NCBI GenBank assembly: GCA_963932465.1
Contig: OZ010798.1
Location: forward strand, 18,956,981-19,020,980
Length of the DNA stretch: 64,000 bases
Direction: 5' to 3'
DNA from: Maratus speciosus
Lineage: Eukaryota > Arthropoda > Arachnida > Araneae > Salticidae
This document shows, one piece after another, positions 23,337 to 32,964 of the stretch. The notes below the pieces were generated by a model. It worked only from the letters and a program-made list of their open reading frames with translations. It was not told where the DNA came from and searched no databases. Positions within the stretch are counted from its first letter, which is position 1. Each line of letters begins with the position of its first letter. The translations under genes and the position numbers were made by a program.

Positions 23337-24461
23337 TAGAGGGGTGCACCGGCCCAGCCCGTGAGCAGGGCTAGCCCCAATTTTTCGCAATGGTCGGGCC
23401 GGGCCTTACTTTTTTTAAAGCTTTGGGCCGGGCCTAGGCATTTCTCTTTACAGACCGGGCTTAGGGCCTTTCTTTTTTCTAAAAGATTGCGCCGAGCTTA
23501 ACTTAATTTTTCAGTACCGATCCGGGACTGGCTTCATTCTTCCAAGGTTTGCAAGGGCCTACATTTTAAGGCTGGCCTCGATCCACCCCGTACGAAAATT
23601 ATTGTCTCGGCCTGGTCTGATCCGTGCAAAAATTGGTAAAATTTGTCCCGGGCCAAAACTTTTTGCAAAAAATGTATAGATTTTTAAATTGCCATTATTG
23701 TACAATTAAAATTTAAAATTTATTCTTTTTCAATAATAGCAATTTCTAGGCAATAAAATTAAAATACAATAAAACTTGTGAAAAAGAACCTGTATATGAC
23801 GGAATCCTGTCTTAAACTAAAAAATGTGTTGATACATGAAAAATGAATACAATAATATGTGAGGAAAAGTATATAATACATTTGAAACTGGTAAGAAGAA
23901 AACTTGCCTATAACTTATATATTTTATTTCCTAAGGAATTTCGTCTTAGGCGATTTTACTATGTATTAGTTATCAGATTCTTAAGCCTCCAATACATAGA
24001 ATATGGATTAACGATATTAATGTTAACTGAATCATTTGCATACAGATAGAGGTGCATTAAAAAAATAAGAATCACAGCACGCGATGTTTCTTTAAAAATG
24101 AAGATTATAAAAATAAAAAGAAAAAAAGATAAAATAAGTATTTTTAGTCAAAACTCGTACGAAACAATTTTTAATCCTATCTACGTAAAAATCCATGTTT
24201 TCTAGTTTTTTAGTACCTATAGTTTAACATTTTGCGGGGCCGGTCGGGCCAAGACGGGATCGGCCCGAACTTTTAAGTTTTCTACCGGGGCGGACCAGTA
24301 ATTTTTTTTTGTACGGAATGAACTTTTAGATTTTATACCGAGGCGGGTAGTTGATTATTTTTCTACGGACCGGGCCAAACATTTTTTTATGAGCAAGCCG
24401 AACTTTTTTCTGTGGACGGGACTGGACAGGACTTGGAAATTTCGGCCCGTAGAGACATCTA
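23337..24461. mobile_element. hAT-like non-autonomous element with GGGCCGG-rich ends
   Basis: Exact 8-bp direct repeat GTTTGGCT at 23329-23336 and 24462-24469. The termini are TAGAGGGGTGCACCGGCCC and, reversed, TAGATGTCTCTACGGGCCG. Both end regions are packed with GGGCC/CCGGGC words (23345-23670 and 24230-24450), while the middle is AT-rich. No transposase. Similar ends are seen at 57135-58476. Confidence 0.85.
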
Positions 24462-24998
24462 GTTTGGCTGTTTCCAGTTACCATCCAACAAAGTTTAATA
24501 TAAAAGGCTTCTTCTATATAAAATCAAAACCAAAATAATTCAAGCTTACGCTCAAATATTTTCTCCTGCGCGATAAATTTGATACGAAAAGTAGAATTGC
24601 GTCATCTTTACAACCAACCAATCTTACTTCCACAAGTGAGTCGAGAGTCGAGTCAATATGTCGACTCATCAATGAGGTGAGTCGACTCAAAGTCGACTCC
24701 TCAAAATGAGTGGAAATGCCCACCTCTAATCGTTACGTGATTTTATTTAGTTTAGCGCAGCGCGTATATTGTTTATCAGGTTTGGCGAGGAGGACTTAAT
24801 ACCAATATAGGCGCTCACTCGCTAGTGTAATGTCTACATGTCAAGTAAGATACTTATAAAAAGGCGACTGAAGTAAAATATAATGCAATTAAACAACTTT
24901 ACTGGTATGAATGAAATAAAATTTTTATATTAGCTTTCTAATTTCAGTTATAGCAAAAGCATACAACCGCAGCTTTCACTCGTTTTATAAGTTTTTAA

Positions 24999-25269
24999 CA
25001 TATTGCCGACGGGCAATTTGTATCAAATCTGAATTTTAAAACAGTAGAAGCTCCTCCCTGTACTGAAAGCCTAGATAGGCTTCCCAAGTTTATGCATTAG
25101 TAAATATCTTTCAATGTACGAATTTAATATAAAATGTCTTACAATCTATAAAAAAAATATGGACAACATGATATAAATGCATTTTCTTTACGATAGAAGC
25201 CACGCCCTTAGTCAATGATGTTTGTTTTTTGAATGAAAACGAGAATTCTCGTCTCCCGTCGTGAATGAG
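24999..25269. mobile_element. TTAA-flanked MITE absent from block B
   Basis: TTAA at 24995-24998 and 25270-25273. Ends CATATTGCCGACGGGCAA and, reversed, CTCATTCACGACGGGAGA. The palindrome ACGAGAATTCTCGT (25239-25252) lies 17 bp inside the right end. The paralogous position in block B (about 46850-46880) runs straight through without it, which supports the boundaries. Confidence 0.82.
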
Positions 25270-26552
25270 TTAATATAAGTGCTTTGTTTTAACATGTATA
25301 CTAAAACGCTCTATAAAACTATTTCATTCTCTGTCGGTTGTTTTTGTTCAACAATTTCAAATTTTTTTTTCACAGTTAAATTCACATAATTTTGTTACAG
25401 AGTACGCTAATAATAACTGAAAGTTTATGGAGGATGTAAAGGATTTTCTGCACATGTGAATGAAATAGACTCTGATAGGAAGTTTTACCTCCGTAGAATA
25501 TATGGATCATGGGATAAGACTTAAAGAGATGCTATAAGTTTCGTTTATTAAAGTTCGGGAGTATACGAATTTTTGCATGATTAATCCTTAGGTATTACGA
25601 ATTCAAAATAATATAAATTTGCCCTCCCCCCTCAAAAAAAGTGCACATGAAAAAAAGCAGTATACAGAGGAACTATGCCTGGGCACCGCTTTACACAATT
25701 GTACATAAACGTTCTCACTAAATGGCGCTTTACACGCATATTCTTTTTATTAAAAGTGAAATATACATGTAATCTCAAAGCAAAAACTTGTTTTTATTAT
25801 ATTTTATAACAATATAGGAAATACATTTAATAAATGCAACTTAAAACTTTAAATAAATATTTTTATTTTATTTTGTTATATTTTATCGAGAGAATCGTTT
25901 TATTTTCCCGCACATTTGTTTTGAAACATACGTGATCTTCCATTCAATTTTGCACTTTTATTACGTTAATTTTATTTTAAATTAGAGATGAAAGAAGCAA
26001 AACGTTATAGGAAAAAAAGCACTGTCAAAATCAATTAATTTTATTTAAATATTTCAAGAGTTATGTTCAAAAAATGATATAGAACATAAATTGAATTGTA
26101 TGCATTTTTTTTTCTAATTTGCATGGCAATGTATCATATCTCGAATGCAAGACTATGAATCCTCCCCAATAATGGTGAGATTTTCTACGATAGTAACCAT
26201 TCAAAATAATTAGGATATATTTTTGAATGATTTTTTTCTTTTTAAATTATTTATGTTTTTAATATATATAAATATTTTTAATAAATTTTATAGTAAAACG
26301 TGACAAAGTTGTTGAAAACAATCTTTGTTAGTTATACAATAAAAAAAGTGTATCGTCTCTTCCCTACAGGGCGTAATTTGAAGTTTTCCAGACAGGTACT
26401 CAACACTACTATTTACACCATTAAATATCTTAAGAAATCAATAAATTAAGCATGTATTTTAAAGCATGTTTTATATTCAGTTATAAAATCAGTATAAGTT
26501 TAGAATAGATCAATAATCGGGATTTCAATGAAATCACGATTTTTTTTTATCA

Positions 26553-26583
<31 letters not shown>

Positions 26584-26696
26584 GTGTATTTATCTTTCTA
26601 TTTTAATAATCTGCATATTTGTCAGTGTTGTCCTGTTTAAAAGCATTGAGTTTAAAGCATATTCATCAATACAGTCGTATGTTTGGATGTATTATT

Positions 26697-27119
26697 GGAA
26701 CAGATGCCGTATTCGCCCTGAGTCCGCCATCTTGTTTCTTTGTTGGTCATTTATAACCACTTTATGCTTAATTTTTGAAAATTTAGAGATTAAACATAAA
26801 CAACAACAACAAAATTTTAAATCGAAAATCAGCACTCCAAACATTAATTGTAAAAAAGAAAAAAAATTAGGGGAGGGTGAGGGGGAATTCGTAATTAGCA
26901 AACGGTAAATACATAAATTTTAAAACAGTACAGTAAAGCAAATATTCATTTTTAAGAATATATATTCCGAAATTACAGCCAGAAAAATAATCAGAGATTT
27001 AAAAAAAAATAAATAAATAAATAAAATAAATAAATAAAGCCAAATGAAGAAATTTAAAATCGCCATAGACAAACAAGGAAACAGGATGGCGGACTGCACC
27101 CGAATACGGCATCGGTTCC
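26697..27119. mobile_element. Short foldback with TTATT duplication and empty paralogous site
   Basis: The ends GGAACAGATGCCGTATTCG and, reversed, GGAACCGATGCCGTATTCG extend as arms of about 55 bp containing CCGCCATCTTGTTTC. TTATT flanks both sides (26692-26696, 27120-27124). Block B at about 48095-48112 reads as the uninterrupted target with one copy of TTATT. The superfamily is not determined. Frames at 26528-26908 and 26920-27201 run across the element and are not coding. Confidence 0.82.
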
Positions 27120-27456
27120 TTATTATTTTTAAAGCAGTTTTTACAATTTGGTGCTTTTGGTAATTATATTTCTCAATAGTAGAAGGAAAAGCTGGTATCA
27201 AAAATTTTTCCCTCTTAGGTTTGATCCTTTAATTTTCTTATATTATAGCTTGGGAGAAAACTATTACTTGTACAATTATTGAAATATTTTTGCCTTGATC
27301 AAAGCAATCAATGTTCTATTAGTTATAAATCTTGTTATATTTTATTTATGCGAGCGGTTATTTTTCAGACAATCTGGTATTTTAATGACCGATACATTTC
27401 AGTGATTGCAAACGAACCATGTCGTATGTTTGTAAACAAAAAGGTGCAAGAATACA

Positions 27457-27487
<31 letters not shown>

Positions 27488-27926
27488 GCCAATATTCAAA
27501 ACCTTTTTAAGAATCGCAAAGAAGGTTTATTTATTATCTCATTATAAAACGTAATAAAAACAGCCATTACGTATATTTTATTTTCAATTAAAAAAATACC
27601 TGTGTAAAGCGCCGTCTGGCGACAACTTTCATGTAGGATGATATAAACTGGTTTTGCGACACAGTTCCTCTTTATACAACTGTTAATTTTTTAATGTGCC
27701 AATTCCCTTTGGGCAAAGAAAATAAAATAAAAATAAAAATAAGTTATACATAATGATTAAGCATGAGAAAAGTTCGAGTGCTCCGGAAGTTGGGTAAATG
27801 AAACTGAAGAATTTCAGTACATGATCTATATAATCTATATTCCATGATCTATAGAACGAGGAAAATGCCACTAGAGGCGCTCACTCATTGTTCCAATCAG
27901 TGACTATTAAACCTAACTCATGTTCA

Positions 27927-30435
27927 ATGGAACAATGGAACAATAGAGCTGGTGTATGGCTTCCCTAGTTGCGTGGCAACTTTACATCCAGGCTAAGAGT
28001 AGATCGTTTTACAATGCAATGGGAGCCTTAGAAAAAAGAGCGTTTAAACGCGGCTAGTAGCCACGAAAAAATAGAGAGTAAACTAAAAAGATAGACAATT
28101 TTTAATAGAAAAAATTGTTAGTATAACTAGTAGAAAAAGAAAAAAAATAGTTCCATATGATTCAAAAATGTCCAGGACAGGCGAAAAAGCTACGAAAGGA
28201 AGCCCCGTAAAAAAAAAGACTCAATTCAGAGACCATACATTAGTTTAACACAATTATAACAAAGTAAGATACAAAAGTTTATAAAAAATGAAGTATTTAC
28301 ATATTTACAGAAAAAAGAGAGATTAAAGATTATAAGAAAATGCACAAAAGATAGGAAAATACAATAATAAAAAACAACGTTGAGGAGAGTTCAGACTAAC
28401 AGGACTGAAAAAAGCACAAAATGTATAGGGGAACAAGGGGAAAAAAGGACGGCGCCCGCCCAGTCTGATAACTCGATGAGAAAAGGTTATATAAGGGGAC
28501 CAAGATAGTGTAATTAAAGCACAAAAAGGTAAGACTTAAAAAGAATTAGAAAAACCTAAGAAAAGCAGCTTAAAAAGTTTTTTTTTTTTTTTTTTTTTTT
28601 TTTTGCACACAAAAAAAAGAAAGACAGGGAAAAAAGGAAATAGTTTAGCAGGGAATGAAGTTATTCTTCATTTAAGTTGAGAAGGTTAGCAAGTTTATCG
28701 AATTCATTGATGATCACCATTACTTTTTGCATTGGGTTATCAATTTTTTTGGTTTGAGTTGAAATGTTTTTGATGCAGCTTAAAAATTTTGTAATTTGAA
28801 AAACTTGTTTTATTTCATTGAAGGTGGTAAGTATATCTTTAATATCATTAGAGTAATTTACTGGAATTTTCAAATTTTGAGTATTATTAGTATTTTCTGT
28901 AGTAGGAGAAGAAAGGGTATTTGAGGTATCATTAACACTAGTTTCGGAATTTATCATGCTAGTACTGGTTGAGGGATCATTTGTCGAAGGTTTTTTGGTG
29001 TAGTTATAATCTTTAAAGATTTCGGCAAGAATTTGTGTTTCTGAGGAGAGATTGCTGACGCTATTACGTGTAGTTTTTCTGTTATGTTTATTTTCAAGTC
29101 TGTACGGGTTTTTAGGGCACCGCGGAAATTCGCGGGATGTCCAAGGCCACAATTAGCGCATGTAGGTTTAATTCTACCTTTGTGCTCACAAGCAGTGCTT
29201 AAGTGTAATTCCCCACATTTGACACATTTGGCGTCAAAGCCGCACACCTCTGAGGCATGTCCATACCCTTGACACCGATAGCATTGTTTAACTTTATTTT
29301 TTGAAGTAAAGGTTTCTATTTTAACAGAAATATAGTGGATCACGTTAATTTTGTAGATTTCCTCAAAGTTTTTTCGTGGTATAACATTTACCATATAGAT
29401 TGGAATAGGATGCCCAGTCTTTCTATTTTTAAGCATGGCAGCCCTAGTGACTGCAAATCCATGCTCGCGAAGGCTTTCTTCTACTAGTTTAACATCTGTA
29501 TAACAGGGGAGGCCCCTAATGCATATTTTCTTCGGTCTTAACTCTCTGGGGTCAAGAGTAGTATATTTTATCTTATTTTGATTTAGCCATCTCTGTGTTA
29601 GTTTATAGTCATCGTCCGAAGCACATTGAACTACTAAGCGTTCTCCTTTAAGAGCAATTTTTGGTTTTTCAGAATTTATCTCGGTAATTTGTTGAGCTAG
29701 CGTCGTCCAATTTTGGTCGATTTCGATATAGAAGGGATTAGTAGGTTTTTTAGAGTTACCAAGTTTCTGGACGGAACTATCATCAGAATTGGATTGCTCC
29801 ATGTCAGCATTATCGCTTAAATTAACTTCATTTGCGATATTTTTGAATTTATTAGCAAGAGGGATAGTAGAACTTTCCTCTGTCAAGGGACGCTTAATCC
29901 CCTTTTTGACTGCGTTGAATAATTCATTTTTAAGGTTAGTATCATTAATGATTATGTTAGGTGCTTTCTTATACTGAATAGAACAGAAAAAGATAAAAAT
30001 AGCAGAGTCTAACAAATTATCTATAGTAGGCTCCCTTAGCAAAGAAAAAGCTTCAAAACATGTTCTTCTTACCTCCTCTTGATCAGTAGGCGAAGTAGCG
30101 TAACCATCTTTAGTTTCCAAGTCTAAAATGTATCTGTCCACAAAGGTGTAAAAATCAGTCAGTATTTTTTTAGAATGGTCCTCGAAGTTGGACGAAATAT
30201 TATCAAATTGTTCCTTATAGTTGCTGACTAACGTTCCATTTGCGATGTTTTCAATAACATCCGCCATATAACTCGTATCCTTAATAGATGCCATGATACA
30301 GTTCAAATAGAGATTAAACTATTCTAACGAACCGCCCCACCTGCCATTGAAACTGCGAAAAATATAGCTTGCGAAGGAGCAATCACCTCACACGTCCACC
30401 TCACAATAGAGCTCCAACGCATGAAAAAAAAAACC
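27927..30435 (-). mobile_element. ORF1-only non-LTR retrotransposon, copy A (full length)
   Basis: A 12-bp direct repeat AACTCATGTTCA at 27915-27926 and 30436-30447 frames the element. On the minus strand it has a short 5' leader (30435-30307), one ORF1 (30306-28661, now frameshifted), an A-run at about 28603-28577 and a 3' region of about 650 bp. The 3' end is a short tandem tail, (ATTGTTCC)2AT. No endonuclease or reverse transcriptase frame exists in the element. Copy B has the same arrangement, so absence of ORF2 is a family property rather than a local deletion. ORF1-only LINE derivatives such as mammalian HAL1 are a precedent; they need a partner's enzymes. Confidence 0.8.
28661..30306 (-). 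pseudogene. LINE ORF1 nucleic-acid-binding protein (one frameshift)
   Basis: Gag-like ORF1 protein of a non-LTR retrotransposon; such proteins bind element RNA and act as chaperones in the ribonucleoprotein. The frame opens at 30306, with a second Met at 30294. An unrecognised N-terminal part (about residues 1-190) is followed by an RRM-like PRE_C2HC region (about 258-330, motif KICIRGLPCYTD). Then come zinc-knuckle clusters: Cys342-Cys345-His350-Cys355, Cys361-Cys364-His368-Cys373, and Cys383-Cys386-His390. A one-base deletion near 29120, judged against copy B, moves the reading into the frame 29152-28661. That frame supplies the Asn/Thr/Ser-rich linker and a C-terminal segment ending LLNLNEE. 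Corrected length would be about 548 residues. The PRE_C2HC-knuckle combination is typical of Jockey-group ORF1s. Confidence 0.85.
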
Positions 30436-30698
30436 AACTCATGTTCACTTCAGTACATTTAAATAGTATAAAATGTAATTAAATAATTATACTAGTATAA
30501 ATAGTTTAAATATTTTACGTTGGTTCGTTTGTTCGTTCTCACTATACTAAAGGGAGCATACTAAAGGAGATGCATCCAATTCATTTCAATCACCAAGTTG
30601 TTGCGGAGAAGAGCGAAAATTGTCATTCATTTGAAAACCATTCATCTTTGGATTTATAGTTAAAAGAGTCTGAGGATTATACTCAGTATTCTGAAACG

Positions 30699-30719
<21 letters not shown>

Positions 30720-30732
<13 letters not shown>

Positions 30733-30880
30733 TATATAATAATGTTGTATTACTACATAACACTATCAAAAATATAATTCTATAGCAAAGAGGCATTGTT
30801 AATGAAAAAAAAATAATACCTTCAACTCGAAAGATTATTCCCTCAAACGATAAACATTACATGCGAAACCAGAAAAAAAA
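30720..30880 (-). repeat. Dispersed repeat fragment, inverted copy of 11445-11600
   Basis: Matches 11600-11445 in reverse complement, with the words AATACCTTCAACTCG and CGATAAACATTACATG. It is bordered on the left by a TA dinucleotide run (about 30702-30730). Confidence 0.6.
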
Positions 30881-30887
30881 ACAAGTA

Positions 30888-31062
30888 CCGTAATTTCCGG
30901 TGTATAGCCCTCAGCTCAAACAATTCAGTTTAGACTCAGAAATTTTATTCAGTGTTTGAAGACCAATATTTACCGTGATCTAAAAAGTTACATTTTATTT
31001 TTAAAAATTTCTGGGTCGAAACAAGATTGTTTGATCCGCGGGCTATACACCGGAAAACACGG
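30888..31062. mobile_element. TA-flanked MITE, 175 bp
   Basis: TA at 30886-30887 and 31063-31064. TIRs are CCGTAATTTCCGGTGTATAG and, reversed, CCGTGTTTTCCGGTGTATAG, continuing as CCC. Perfect agreement outside two positions. Non-coding, Tc1/mariner-type by target site. Confidence 0.85.
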
Positions 31063-31142
31063 TAATATATTAAATAAATAAACACACGATCTTGCTCAAT
31101 GGTGCACAAAATACGAACTTTAATAAACTAACATATAAAATC

Positions 31143-31176
31143 TACGTTTCGAGCTGTTTCTACAGCCATTTTCGGG
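31143..31176 (-). ncRNA. Hammerhead-ribozyme-like relic of a Penelope-like element
   Basis: On the minus strand the order is CCCGAAAATG, a stem-loop GGCTGT-AGAA-ACAGCT, then CGAAACGTA. Hammerhead ribozymes of Penelope-like elements have CTGATGA, stem II, then GAAACGT in this order. Here stem II and the GAAA core are intact, but the CTGATGA box is degraded. The position downstream of the GIY-YIG remnant on the same strand fits the terminal repeat of such an element. Cleavage activity is unlikely. Confidence 0.55.
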
Positions 31177-31505
31177 AAAATATGATGGTAAAATGGCTCA
31201 AAGTTCAGAGACGAAAGCTTCCTGTACAAGAGATAATTAGTCGAAACTTGACCAATGATTTGAATACAAAAATGTAGTGTTGTCTTCCACTGAAAATAAA
31301 TAATTATTAATGAACTGAGATCAAATGAATCTAGAGGTCGATTTAAGAAACCACGAGCGACGCCATCTACACATGAGGGACAGAACCACGTTCAACTGAG
31401 TTTTCATTCAAGTTTTTGGCAACATAATAAAAGTTTAATCTAAAATTTGTAATTAGATATAGAACTATGACTTTATTATATTATACCCGATTTTTGGGAT
31501 ATTAT

Positions 31506-31706
31506 CACTAGAACGGCGGCGAGGGGTCATTTTGACCCTTGCCGAATGAATACATTTCGATTCCAACCGGAATTTTTTTTATAATATAAGATTTAGATAT
31601 GTTGCACAAAAATAACTTAAATAAATAAGTTAAATAGTTCTAAATAAAAATTCTGATGTGAAATATTTTTTATAAAACTTGAGCAAAATTTCCCGCCGTT
31701 CTAGTG
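31506..31706. mobile_element. TTAA-type MITE inserted in the Penelope-like remnant
   Basis: TIRs CACTAGAACGGCGG and, reversed, CACTAGAACGGCGGG. TTAA follows on the right (31707-31710); TTAT precedes on the left (one change). The near-perfect palindrome AGGGGTCATTTTGACCCTT (31522-31540) lies 16 bp inside the left end. Sister copy of 16181-16382. It separates the GIY-YIG remnant from the ribozyme-like relic. Confidence 0.88.
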
Positions 31707-31764
31707 TTAAACGATAAGTTATCGTTACAAGGTTTAATCTCACGTGCAATGATTTCAACTGATT

Positions 31765-32181
31765 CTCTAATTTTACTTTAAAAAGGGTTATTGCACGGAA
31801 CTATAATTTTTACCTCATCAAAATTAATATAGAAGACCTCATTAGCCAAGTAGAACCTAGAAAGGGCTGTATTCTGTTTATGCTGTTTAATGTCCTTGCA
31901 ATGCTCCATAATCCTTACTGAAAACTTACTTTTTGTCATGCCGATGTAGACTCATTCAATATTGTTAAATAAAGTAATAGGGATTTCATATATACCACTT
32001 TTTTGATCCATTGGGATCTTATCGATCTTATCACTGATGATGTCAATGAGGTAAGGGGGTGGAAAAGCGACCAACGTTCTATAATATTTCTGTATGATCT
32101 TTTTTAGCTTTTCGAATATAGTGGGAATGTAGTGAAATTTTCTGTAGACCACAAGTTGATTATTATCCTGTTTTATTTTAA
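31765..32181 (-). pseudogene. Penelope-like element GIY-YIG endonuclease remnant
   Basis: Minus-strand reading gives the C-terminal endonuclease domain of a Penelope-like retroelement, which nicks target DNA for insertion. From about 32181 it reads KQDNNQLVVYRKF, then KSGIYEIPI (the GIY motif) and, after an in-frame TGA near 31955, VYIGMTKSKFSVRIMEH (the YIG motif with the conserved Arg). It continues KDIKQHKQNTALSRFYLANE to about 31765. The reverse transcriptase that should precede it is absent: a TTAA foldback begins at 32182 and piggyBac sequence lies beyond. The usual Cys/His residues between GIY and YIG are not evident. Confidence 0.82.
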
Positions 32182-32925
32182 GGGCTCTTGTACCTTTTAA
32201 ATGCTCGAAAATTAATGCAAAACTTCAAAGTTTGAATTAGTCTATCTTCAAAACCTTTTTATGGATATGCATGAAATTTTGCATATTGGTTAAACATATT
32301 GTGCTTTGTAATATACTACTATTAGAAATTTATTAGCCTTTTACAGAATTCGTGTATTGTTGAAATCAAAATAGCTCTTTTTTTTACTCCAGAAGTCATT
32401 GCGCGCTTGATATCTTGAGAAAGTATGTACGGATTCTCATGAAATTTGTTAAAGTTACTAAACAAATATGTGTGTTTAAAATGAACTACTTTTAAGTATT
32501 TACAATGGTAATATTTTTAGTTATGACTATTTTTATTTATTAAAAATATAAAATTATTTTTTTTTACAAAAATATTTTTTTTATATAGTTAATGAAATAA
32601 TTATGCCTTAAAAATAGCTCATTTTAAACACACATATATATATATTTAGTATGTTTACCAAATTTCATGACAATCCATACATACTTTCTCAAGATATCAT
32701 GCGCGCAATGACTTATGGAGTAAAAAAAGAGCTATTTTGATTTCAGCAATACACAAATTCTGTAAGAGACTAATAAATTTCTAATGACAGCACATTACAA
32801 AGCACAATCTGTTTAATCAATATCCAAAATTTTATGTTTATACATAAAAAGCTTTTGAAGATAGACTAATTCAAACTTTGAATTTTTTCGTTAAATTTCA
32901 TCGCATTTAAAAGGTACAAGACCCC
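32182..32925. mobile_element. TTAA-flanked foldback element, 744 bp
   Basis: TTAA at 32178-32181 and 32926-32929. Ends GGGCTCTTGTACCTTTTAAA and, reversed, GGGGTCTTGTACCTTTTAAA. Arms of about 300 bp (words AAACTTCAAAGTTTGAATTAG, GATATCTTGAGAAAGTATGTA and their complements) flank an AT-rich centre near 32550. It separates the Penelope-like and piggyBac remnants. No open frame. Confidence 0.88.
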
Positions 32926-32964
32926 TTAACATACGCGAGTCATAAAATAACCCAACTTCAAACA

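Larger units (their letters stand above)
20627..24728. mobile_element. 4.1-kb hAT-like non-autonomous element (host of nested insertions)
   Basis: An exact 8-bp direct repeat, ATCGTTAC, lies at 20619-20626 and 24729-24736. The termini are TAGAGTTGGCC on the left and, reversed, TAGAGGTGGGC on the right. Both ends carry clusters of GAGTCGAC/GTCGACTC words (about 20637-20910 and 24638-24705), as expected of hAT subterminal transposase-binding repeats. No transposase is present: the interior is AT-rich, with a TTAA element (22271-22960), a second hAT-like element (23337-24461), two poly-G tracts and poly-T runs. Overlapping frames at 20563-20930 arise from the repeated words and are not coding. 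Confidence 0.82.
24784..27890. repeat. Block A: long repeat between two copies of motif M
   Basis: Begins with M at 24784-24823 (GCGAGGAGGACTTAATACC, GGCGCTCACTCGCT) and ends with a diverged M at 27855-27890 (AGAGGCGCTCACTCATTG). In between, it aligns in order with 46631-48860 (block B). Landmarks: GAAAGTTTATGGAGGATGTAAAGG (25420 / 46988), GAACCATGTCGTATGTTTGTAAACAAA (27413 / 48440) and TTTCAGTACATGATCTATATAAT (27812 / 48804). It contains two younger insertions (24999-25269, 26697-27119). No gene is recognised on either strand. Confidence 0.75.

Noticed and set aside
26528..26908. 126-codon hydrophobic protein beginning with an Ile run
   Set aside because: The N-terminal part comes from an ATT microsatellite and the rest from the foldback insertion at 26697; no independent support.
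31143..31176. Active hammerhead ribozyme
   Set aside because: The conserved CTGATGA core is replaced by a degraded sequence, so I report only a relic.
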